Assembly (NCBI GenBank): GCA_002717515.1
Contig: PBEC01000026.1
Location: 1-32,184, forward strand
DNA length: 32,184 nucleotides
Direction: 5' to 3'
Source of the DNA: Flavobacteriales bacterium
Lineage (GTDB): Bacteria > Bacteroidota > Bacteroidia > Flavobacteriales_C > GCA-002722245
Shown here: positions 1-5,689 of the stretch, piece after piece
Layout: each line of letters opens with the position of its first letter
How positions within the stretch are numbered: position 1 is the stretch's first letter
Notes under the pieces: generated by a model
The model's database searches: none
Told to the model about the DNA's origin: nothing
What the model saw: only the letters and a program-made list of their open reading frames with translations
Translations under genes and position numbers: made by a program

Positions 1-279
1 AATAAGGTTTATATCTGTAGAGTCTAAGCCAACACTATCTATTTTGATAGAAAGGGTGTTGAGAGAGTTTGAAGTTTTAAAATTTATACTACCAGTTAAT
101 GAAGCCCTGCATTTATATTGGGATTGGATTTCTTTCTTAATTGATTCCGTGAATTGATTTTTAGTTTCTAGCCCTGCAACACTTACAGTTGTTTTTAATT
201 CATTTTGACTTTGATTATTGCAACTCAAAATAGTTATTGAGAAAATAACTAAGGATAATTTTTTTAATAAAGAATTCAT
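1..279 (-). CDS. Lipoprotein, partial (N-terminal 93 residues only)
   Basis: An open frame starts at the ATG at 279-277 and runs off the left edge without a stop. The first residues are MNSLLKKLSLVIFSITILSC followed by NNQSQNE: a basic n-region, a hydrophobic stretch and a plausible lipobox (I-L-S-C, Cys20), so an SPase II lipoprotein signal is likely. The rest seen (a Thr/Val-rich stretch, then Lys/Gln and Ser/Asn-rich sequence) has no motif I recognise. It lies downstream of the recombinase on the same strand, separated by two palindromes. Function unknown; the call of lipoprotein rests only on the signal sequence. Confidence 0.6.
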   Translation of the reverse strand, partial: MNSLLKKLSLVIFSITILSCNNQSQNELKTTVSVAGLETKNQFTESIKKEIQSQYKCRASLTGSINFKTSNSLNTLSIKIDSVGLDSTDINLI

Positions 280-303
280 TAATGTTTGTTAACGTATGTG
301 TAA

Positions 304-320
304 GAACACCTTTGGTGTTC
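304..320. repeat. Perfect inverted repeat (7-bp arms, 3-nt loop)
   Basis: GAACACC-TTT-GGTGTTC. It lies between the recombinase stop and the lipoprotein start. As RNA it would form a short hairpin, but no T-run follows on the minus strand, so it is a poor intrinsic terminator. It directly abuts the octamer TGTGTAAG (297-304), as does another hairpin at 5527-5552. Confidence 0.6.
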
Positions 321-332
321 ATTATATAAATA

Positions 333-350
333 ATGTGCACTGGTGCACAT
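333..350. repeat. Perfect palindrome (8-bp arms, 2-nt centre)
   Basis: ATGTGCAC-TG-GTGCACAT, 12 bp from the previous dyad and 12 bp beyond the recombinase stop codon. Candidates are a regulator operator, part of a recombinase site, or an RNA hairpin. The sequence alone does not decide. Confidence 0.6.
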
Positions 351-362
351 ACATCTAATATA

Positions 363-1496
363 TCAAAAATCGAGAGGATTCTTGATTTTGTTGAAATTAT
401 TTAATGCAACATGCGTGTAAATCTCCGTCGTTTTCGAAGAACTATGCCCCAGCAAAGCCTGGATATACCGCAAATCCGTCCCATTCTCCAGCAAATGCGT
501 AGCGAAGCTATGCCTCAAAACATGCGGAGTAACATTCCGCTTAATATTCGCCTTCCCACAAGCCATCTTAATAATCTTCACCACACTCGTAGGCGCATAT
601 TGCTTACAATTTACCCCTTCAAACAACCATTTCCGTGGTTTATATTCCTTAAAATATACCCGCAAATCCTTCAAAACAGATTCCGAAAGTAGGGTGAACC
701 GATCTTTATTACCCTTTCCGCCATCCACTCGAATAAGCATCCTTTTGCTATCGATGTCAACCAGTTTTAAATTCAGCAGTTCACTTCTGCGTAAACCTGC
801 AGAGTAGAGTAGACTGACAATGCATTTGTGCTTAATGTTATTAGTAGCATTTATAATGGCTTTAACATCTTCTTTAGAAATTACTTTGGGCAGTTTGCTT
901 TCGTTTCTTGGGCGCTCGATGGAGTAAAACCGGTTGGGCATTCCAAGAACGATTTCGTAGTAAAACTTAATGCTGTTTATGGATTGGTTGATGTAGGAAT
1001 TTGATTTTTTTTCTTGCACCAGTCGTTGAAGGTAATTCCGAATGAGTCCTTCATTAATTTCGAGTAAATCATAATTACTGTAGTAATTAATAAACGCTTC
1101 AAAACAGACTACATACGTTTTAACAGTATTGTTGGCGTATTTTTTCAGTTCCAGTTTTTGCAAAAACTCTTCGGGACAAACCCGATAGTTGGCTTTTGGT
1201 TTTCTCTTTCGGAACCATTCAACATCCATGAGTTCAGATTCGTATTTTATAGGTCTATTGGTGAAAAAATGGCTGGTATTTATCCAGGCAACTCCTTTGA
1301 ATTTCCTGAAGATTGCATTGAGATTGTCTTTGGTATTGGGTAGGTATACCATGTTGAAATGGTCACTCCATTTTGGCTCGGGAAGTTCTTTCACGAGTGC
1401 CTGTAGTACTTTGTTTGGGTAAAATTGTATACCAATGTGCTTTTGTTTTTTTATCAAAAGATGTTTGAGGTTGACCTGTAATGTTTTTTGCTCCAT
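363..1496 (-). CDS. Tyrosine recombinase, XerD/integron-integrase-like, solo
   Basis: A 377-residue site-specific recombinase that would cut and rejoin DNA through a 3'-phosphotyrosine. All catalytic residues are visible: R236 (AGLRRSELL), K261 (GGKGNKDR), H325 and R328 (HVLRHSFATHLL), H351 (LLGHSSS) and nucleophile Y360 (EIYTHV). Residues about 106-195 form the SAM-like core-binding domain. About 105 further residues precede it, an N-terminal extension common in Bacteroidota integrases and absent from classical XerC/XerD of about 300 residues. No partner Xer, phage gene or gene cassette is adjacent, so it looks like a solo recombinase rather than part of an obvious integrative element. It is transcribed divergently from the Zn-ribbon gene, with nested dyads between. 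Its targets are unknown; nearby palindromes are candidates only. Confidence 0.9.
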   Translation of the reverse strand: MEQKTLQVNLKHLLIKKQKHIGIQFYPNKVLQALVKELPEPKWSDHFNMVYLPNTKDNLNAIFRKFKGVAWINTSHFFTNRPIKYESELMDVEWFRKRKPKANYRVCPEEFLQKLELKKYANNTVKTYVVCFEAFINYYSNYDLLEINEGLIRNYLQRLVQEKKSNSYINQSINSIKFYYEIVLGMPNRFYSIERPRNESKLPKVISKEDVKAIINATNNIKHKCIVSLLYSAGLRRSELLNLKLVDIDSKRMLIRVDGGKGNKDRFTLLSESVLKDLRVYFKEYKPRKWLFEGVNCKQYAPTSVVKIIKMACGKANIKRNVTPHVLRHSFATHLLENGTDLRYIQALLGHSSSKTTEIYTHVALNNFNKIKNPLDF

Positions 1497-1540
1497 ATGT
1501 AGTTTACAAATACAGGTAAAAGGGTGGAGGATGTCAAATG

Positions 1541-1584
1541 TAAGTGTAGATTTAAACGTTTAATATACGTATAATCTACACTTA
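1541..1584. promoter_or_regulatory. Nested palindromes in the recombinase/Zn-ribbon divergent region
   Basis: A perfect 12-bp inverted repeat, TAAGTGTAGATT at 1541-1552 against AATCTACACTTA at 1573-1584, encloses two more perfect palindromes: TTAAACGTTTAA (1552-1563) and TATACGTATA (1564-1573). The right arm ends 6 nt before the ATG at 1591 and touches the AAGGA at 1584-1588. The structure could be an operator for a dimeric regulator controlling both divergent genes, a site for the recombinase, or an mRNA stem hiding the start of the Zn-ribbon gene. Confidence 0.55.
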
Positions 1585-1590
1585 AGGAAT

Positions 1591-1974
1591 ATGAAGAATT
1601 GCCTGAATTGCGGGGAGGTTTTAGTCGGAAGGAAAGATAAAAAGTTTTGCGACGGATATTGTAAGTCAGCTTATCACTATCAACAAAAGCAAAACAATGA
1701 AGATGCTTTTTATAAAGAAGTGGACATATATCTCAAACAGAATAGGCGTTTGTTGAAGGCTTATAATCGTGCGGGAAAATCTACTGTGAGAAGAGAAGTT
1801 TTGTTGGAGAAGGGTTTTCGTCCTGATTTTTTTACGCATTACTGGAAGAATAAAAGTGGAGATGTTTATTTATTTGTATATGAATTTGGTTTTTTAAGGG
1901 TAAGACAAAACGGTAGGGAAAAGTATGTTTTGATTAAGTGGCAGAAATACATGGCTAAATCTATATCTATGTAG
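1591..1974 (+). CDS. Small Zn-ribbon protein, conserved in Bacteroidota, unknown function
   Basis: A 127-residue protein opening with a zinc-ribbon-like motif: C4-x2-C7 and C20-x3-C24 within MKNCLNCGEVLVGRKDKKFC, then YCKSAYHY. After it comes a helical, Lys/Arg-rich segment (IYLKQNRRLLKAYN, about 46-60) and an aromatic-rich C-terminal half with YLFVYEFGFLRV. Short proteins of this design are common as hypothetical genes in Bacteroidota; I know of no demonstrated function. The basic charge and Zn-ribbon suggest nucleic-acid binding, which is inference. It is divergent from the recombinase gene and has a hairpin reaching almost to its start codon, so regulation at the 5' end is likely. The AAGGA at 1584-1588 supports the start chosen. 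Confidence 0.75.
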   Translation: MKNCLNCGEVLVGRKDKKFCDGYCKSAYHYQQKQNNEDAFYKEVDIYLKQNRRLLKAYNRAGKSTVRREVLLEKGFRPDFFTHYWKNKSGDVYLFVYEFGFLRVRQNGREKYVLIKWQKYMAKSISM

Positions 1975-2023
1975 TTTTTTTAATTGTTTTTGTTTAATTT
2001 TTAGTTATTAAATAATAAATAGT

Positions 2024-2031
2024 TACTTTTG
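2024..2031 (+). promoter_or_regulatory. Putative -7 promoter element (TACTTTTG)
   Basis: Matches the Bacteroidota consensus TAnnTTTG, 43 bp upstream of the T9SS cargo start at 2075, leaving a very A/T-rich leader. No TTG at the expected -33 spacing is obvious. Confidence 0.4.
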
Positions 2032-2074
2032 TTTTAGTTTATAATAAATAATATTAATTTTTAAAAAAAAATCT

Positions 2075-3028
2075 ATGAAAAAACAATTACTATTAATTTC
2101 TTTCAGCATGTTATTTTCAGTCATGCTTACAAAGGCACAAACTGCTGATTTAATTTTTTTGAATTCGAATTCAGCATCTGAAGCTTCGTCATTGGATGTT
2201 AAAGTTAAAAAGGATGGAGTAGTAGTAGCTTCCTTCTCTAACGTTAATTTTTTAGATGCATCAACCAAAATAAGTGTTCCTGCATCAGCTATTTTGAATA
2301 TTGATTTTCTTGTTGCAGGATCATCAACAGTGTTTTACTCTTTAACCAATGAGGTTTATGATCCAAATACATTTAAGGTGATGCATTTATTCGGTACGAA
2401 ATATAGTAAAAGGTTTAAGTCTTTTACGGCTGCAAGTCAATCCTCCAGCTCAAATGTAGTTAAACTTGATTTTACATATTCAACCGATGGTACAGAGGAT
2501 ATTGATTTGAAAATTAGAGAAAATAGTACCACGATAGCAGATAACTTTCAATATGGAGAACAAACTTTTACTTTTGATGATGAATACAGTGCAACAAACG
2601 TTACTTTAGATATTACAGAGCACGCTACTGGTAATGGTTTGCATGCATATAATTTCCCTGCGGGATCTTTAGGTGGTGATTATGTATACTTGTTTACTTC
2701 TGGTACAGATATGTATATGCTGGAAATGAATGGTACTACTACTAAGCTTACAACAACCACTCCGATTAATTCGTCATCTGTTAGCGAAAATGATTCAAAG
2801 GATTGGTTACTTTTTCCAAATCCGGCATCAAATTTTATAAATCTTCAATCGAAAAATGCAATTGTAGATTATAAAATAGAAATTATCAATTCGACAGGAA
2901 AGGTTGTACGCACATCATTCGCAACAGACAAAATTGATATTTCTGATTTAAGTAAAGGTTTCTATTATATTAGTGCTTCAAATAGTGCAGGTAATCTGGC
3001 TACTTTTAAGTTTTTGAAAACTAAATAG
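2075..3028 (+). CDS. Secreted protein, DUF4397-like, with T9SS type A sorting domain
   Basis: A 317-residue exported protein. Residues 1-21 (MKKQLLLISFSMLFSVMLTKA, cleavage before Q) are a clear signal peptide. About 23-235 is a beta-rich region that twice follows the pattern of DUF4397 (ADLIFLNSN..., LDVKVKKDG, SVPASAILNIDFLVAGS), a family often found in Bacteroidota surface proteins. Residues about 243-317 form the Por_Secre_tail type A sorting domain: LLFPNPASNFINL, then YKIEIINSTGKVV, ISDLSKGFYYI and a terminal Lys. The protein should cross the outer membrane by the type IX system and be released or attached to the surface. It has its own promoter candidate and ends at a strong terminator, so it is probably monocistronic. 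The binding target is unknown; the DUF4397 call is tentative. Confidence 0.85.
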   Translation: MKKQLLLISFSMLFSVMLTKAQTADLIFLNSNSASEASSLDVKVKKDGVVVASFSNVNFLDASTKISVPASAILNIDFLVAGSSTVFYSLTNEVYDPNTFKVMHLFGTKYSKRFKSFTAASQSSSSNVVKLDFTYSTDGTEDIDLKIRENSTTIADNFQYGEQTFTFDDEYSATNVTLDITEHATGNGLHAYNFPAGSLGGDYVYLFTSGTDMYMLEMNGTTTKLTTTTPINSSSVSENDSKDWLLFPNPASNFINLQSKNAIVDYKIEIINSTGKVVRTSFATDKIDISDLSKGFYYISASNSAGNLATFKFLKTK

Positions 3029-3050
3029 AAATTTATAGAGGTTTAATTTT

Positions 3051-3083
3051 AAATGGGTGACATTTTTTGTCGCCCATTTTCGA
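3051..3083 (+). terminator. Rho-independent terminator
   Basis: An 11-bp stem, AAATGGGTGAC (3051-3061) with GTCGCCCATTT (3069-3079), containing one G-U pair and a 7-nt T-rich loop, followed by a short T-run. It lies 23 bp after the T9SS cargo stop. On the other strand the stem ends in an A/T-rich stretch and may also serve the opposing operon. Confidence 0.8.
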
Positions 3084-3210
3084 TTATAGCTTAGATAAAC
3101 TTGATTTTAGTTTTTTAATTACAAAACCTTCTTTAAAGGTTGTTTTGGTATGAATATTAAATCAAATGATAAGCTTTTTGACTAAAATACTTTTAATGGT
3201 TTTCCATATT

Positions 3211-3885
3211 TTAATAGAACCAGAGGGCAATTAGTAAAAGAATATTAAATGGAATTAGGTAAATAACTTGAAAAGGTATTAATTTATTACTCGCTTTTAT
3301 AAGAGCTTTAGAAAGTTCCACTGTAAGAAGTTTTGACACCTCTTTTGGGTTGGTAAAATCGATATTTTTTATTTTCTCTTTTATTTCAAAATCCGGACTA
3401 ATCTTTTTTAGTACAAAGCCTGTGATTTTTTTGATAAAAATTGGAGCGTCCTGACTTTTATTAATAATCCATGTTCTTAGTTTTTGAATTATTTTAAGTT
3501 CATCAAAATCAAAAGTGTTTAAGTCGTTTTGAGATGTTGTTTTACTGGTTATTTTTTGAGAAATATCAATAGAGATTTTATTACAAAATTCTTCCAGCCA
3601 AAGTGATACGATTCTATTAAAAACAATTTGGAATGATTTTATTAAGAATATTCTAAGTGCCCAAAAACCGTACGAAACAAAAGGTGTTGCACCTCCAAGA
3701 AGTCCAATAATAAACAATTTAGTGGTTGTGTGGGTATTGTAGTTTAATGTTAGCCAGAGGGTTACAATTGACCAATGACAAATAATATAGAAGCTTGTAA
3801 TTAAAGCTTGAGGAATAAATGCTTTAAATAATAATTCTTTTAATGCATCAGAGATTTCAGATTTAGATACGGTTAGGGAATTCAT
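3211..3885 (-). CDS. Membrane protein of unknown function
   Basis: A 224-residue protein that I do not recognise. It has hydrophobic segments at about 24-47 and 56-80 (LFIIGLLGGATPFVSYGFWAL) and at the extreme C-terminus, about 203-224 (FQVIYLIPFNILLLIALWFY). Between them lies a basic, Lys/Ile-rich soluble region of roughly 110 residues (SIDISQKITSKT..., KIIQKLRTWIINKS, ITGFVLKKI). It follows psd by 29 bp on the same strand, so it is probably co-transcribed. It shows no signal peptide, lipobox or catalytic motif. The linkage suggests a membrane-related role, but that is only inference. Confidence 0.65.
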   Translation of the reverse strand: MNSLTVSKSEISDALKELLFKAFIPQALITSFYIICHWSIVTLWLTLNYNTHTTTKLFIIGLLGGATPFVSYGFWALRIFLIKSFQIVFNRIVSLWLEEFCNKISIDISQKITSKTTSQNDLNTFDFDELKIIQKLRTWIINKSQDAPIFIKKITGFVLKKISPDFEIKEKIKNIDFTNPKEVSKLLTVELSKALIKASNKLIPFQVIYLIPFNILLLIALWFY

Positions 3886-3914
3886 TTTAAATCTTTTAAT
3901 CTATTATTAAAACC

Positions 3915-4793
3915 CTACTTACCAATGGTTTCGCCCATTTTAACGTAGGTTTCGATTTTATTTTTGGTGTTTTCCAGGATGTCGGAATCGATGTCAATTT
4001 TGTTTTTGTTGACAAGAAGTACGATGGTGGATCCACCAAAGGCAAAATAACCCATTTCCTGCCCTTTTTCAATGGTTATATTGGGTGTGTAGGTCTCAAT
4101 TATTCCTCCAACCATTGTTGCGCCTACGGGTGCTATTACAATTTTTCCTTTTTCTTTTGTAGATAGTACGCAATACTCACGTTTGTTTTCGCAAAAGACT
4201 TTTGCGAAGTTACTGGCGAGTGCATAAGGGGAAACTGAAAAATAGTCTCCTTTTATAGGGGTGGTTTCGGATGCAATTCCCGAAAATGGAAAGTGATAGC
4301 GATGGTAGTCGTTTGGAGCAAGTCTTAAAATTAAAAGGGAGTCGTTTTTATGTTCCTCAGCTAATTTTTCATCGTTTAAAAACTCTTTTAGTGTAAACTC
4401 TCTTCCTTTTACAAAGAATTTGTGAACGTCAGACACATTTTCAAAAGCAAGAAGCCTGCCGTCTCCCGGTGAGACAAAACCTTCACCAATTGGTCGGGTT
4501 TCTGGTTTTAATTTTCGATAAAAAAAGTCGTTAAATGAAGTGAATTCAGATATTGCCTTTTGTGATTCTGCCATATTAATTCCCAGGCTAGAAACAAATT
4601 TTTTAATTTTTTTGGTGCTGGAAGGTTTATCCATTTGTTTTCCATATCTCTTGGAAATGAATTTTCTTTTAGCAAGAGTAAGAATGGTTTTTTTTCCAAA
4701 GGGGTTCTCATAAAGAAACTTTAAAAGTTTTTCTGCAGGTGGGGTTTCAAATTGTGTTTCACCGGTTTCTCTATTTACGAATCTTATGGTCAC
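3915..4793 (-). CDS. psd: Phosphatidylserine decarboxylase proenzyme
   Basis: A 292-residue pyruvoyl enzyme converting phosphatidylserine to phosphatidylethanolamine at the inner membrane. The self-cleavage site is FGGST (252-256): the chain splits between G254 and S255, and S255 becomes the pyruvoyl group of the small alpha subunit. The family's catalytic Asp and His are present as D111 (SPGDGR) and H164/H167 (DYHRYHFPFSG). The length and the FGGST form of the motif fit the longer PSD subclass rather than the short Bacteroides type. The start gives MTIRFVNRETGETQFETPP, the usual opening for this subclass. It sits 53 bp downstream of the SiaC-like gene and 29 bp upstream of the membrane protein gene. 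No phosphatidylserine synthase is in the window. Confidence 0.93.
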   Translation of the reverse strand: MTIRFVNRETGETQFETPPAEKLLKFLYENPFGKKTILTLAKRKFISKRYGKQMDKPSSTKKIKKFVSSLGINMAESQKAISEFTSFNDFFYRKLKPETRPIGEGFVSPGDGRLLAFENVSDVHKFFVKGREFTLKEFLNDEKLAEEHKNDSLLILRLAPNDYHRYHFPFSGIASETTPIKGDYFSVSPYALASNFAKVFCENKREYCVLSTKEKGKIVIAPVGATMVGGIIETYTPNITIEKGQEMGYFAFGGSTIVLLVNKNKIDIDSDILENTKNKIETYVKMGETIGK

Positions 4794-4846
4794 TGAGTAA
4801 AAATTGGTTTTCGAGTGTAAAAGTATAAATATTGAGGAAAAATTCG

Positions 4847-5266
4847 CTAAAAGCTTTCTTCTAATTCTAAGGCCGGCGAAGAATCCTTTTTAATGGGTTT
4901 GAGATGAATAGGGATCATTACCATGTATTCCAGGTCTTCTCCTATGGCCTTAACCAATTCGTTATTGGGCTTGTAAAGCCAATTTATCTTTACCTCTGTA
5001 TTGATGTTCATTTGAATTTCTTTTATTCGCATGAGTAAGAAGAGAATTCCTCTTTTCGAATTTCTACAGATGGTATTGAGGTTAAATTCAATTTCTAAGC
5101 GTATGGGTCTGATTTTTTCAATCTCGGTAATGTACTTGGTTATTTTTTGGTAAAAATCATTGGTTTTGCTGATTTTGGAGTGTCCAGTTAAAACAATAAA
5201 AAGATTTTCAACGTCGAAATTGAACTCAGGGGTATTTTGTGTTCCTTGAATAAACAAAGGTTCCAT
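4847..5266 (-). CDS. SiaC-like regulatory phosphoprotein (DUF1987 family)
   Basis: A 139-residue cytoplasmic protein. The opening MEPLFIQGTQNTPEFNFD, the central strand-helix block FNLNTICRNSKRGILFLLMRI and the closing block WLYKPNNELVKAIGEDLEYMVMIP are typical of DUF1987/SiaC, a STAS-like fold. In Pseudomonas, SiaC is phosphorylated by SiaB, dephosphorylated by the PP2C phosphatase SiaA, and when unphosphorylated activates the diguanylate cyclase SiaD. Here the phospho-Thr of the usual N-T-S-S motif appears replaced by Arg68 (C-R-N-S), leaving S70 and T65 nearby. No SiaA or SiaB homologue is in the window. It is the first gene of the likely operon with psd. The family call is fairly sure; the loss of the phosphosite depends on my alignment from memory. 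Confidence 0.8.
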   Translation of the reverse strand: MEPLFIQGTQNTPEFNFDVENLFIVLTGHSKISKTNDFYQKITKYITEIEKIRPIRLEIEFNLNTICRNSKRGILFLLMRIKEIQMNINTEVKINWLYKPNNELVKAIGEDLEYMVMIPIHLKPIKKDSSPALELEESF

Positions 5267-5504
5267 ACGTAAGAGGTTGCACTTAAATTTCGGGATTTTT
5301 TTGTTTGCAGGGTAGAATTGGGGTTTAATTTTGTGTTAATTTCCCTATTTGGGCTATTGTTTAAAGGGTTTGAGCCACCCGATTTTAATTTATTTCCTAC
5401 GAATTCTAAGTGAATATGCCCTAATAATCATTTGTTTTGGAGCGATATTCGGGTTTTCATTAATTTTAGCACGGTTATAATAATGAGATTTTTTCGGTAA
5501 ATTA

Positions 5505-5552
5505 AGATTCTTTTGAATCTGTGTAAGTAAAGACATCCTTGGATGTCTTTAC
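5505..5552 (+). repeat. Tandem hairpins, possible small-RNA end or attenuator
   Basis: First stem AGATTC (5505-5510) with GAATCT (5515-5520). Six bases later comes a perfect 12-bp stem, GTAAAGACATCC (5527-5538) with GGATGTCTTTAC (5541-5552), whose practical loop is CTTG. The second stem is followed by GCTTTT, a weak terminator tail. The region lies over 130 bp upstream of the next gene, so it may end a short upstream transcript. It abuts the octamer TGTGTAAG (5520-5527). Confidence 0.45.
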
Positions 5553-5645
5553 GCTTTTAAGGCCTTTCCTTGGTTCACATTGGAACTTCAGTTTATTGTA
5601 CTTGTCGATAAATTCAATAGGGATATGAGAAGTTAACAATAATTG

Positions 5646-5653
5646 TATATTTG
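5646..5653 (+). promoter_or_regulatory. Putative -7 promoter element (TATATTTG)
   Basis: Exact match to TAnnTTTG, 36 bp upstream of the giant envelope gene's ATG at 5690. The predicted transcript start is near 5660, giving a leader of about 30 nt. The same octamer occurs before the CHU_C gene (23659). Confidence 0.5.
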
Positions 5654-5689
5654 TGATTACAGTTTTGAACCTGAATTTGAATTTTTACT

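Larger units (their letters stand above)
5267..5689. other. 423-bp non-coding divergent region
   Basis: Lies between the minus-strand SiaC-like gene and the plus-strand giant gene. I find no convincing reading frame. It contains two adjacent hairpins (5505-5520 and 5527-5552) and a -7 promoter element (5646-5653) for the giant gene. The remainder is A/T-rich sequence with no structure that I can support. Confidence 0.6.

Noticed and set aside
411-692. Open frame antisense to the recombinase
   Set aside because: Lies wholly inside a gene with an intact active site; the peptide (Arg/Ile/Pro-rich, no motif) is what a complementary frame gives. Similar frames at 1158-1422, 6269-6956, 7896-8168, 9336-9918, 11341-12437 and within the htpG, CHU_C and helicase genes are rejected for the same reason.
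1541-1584. Integron attC or attI site
   Set aside because: No GTTRRRY core, cassette array or second site was seen; only symmetry supports a recombination role.
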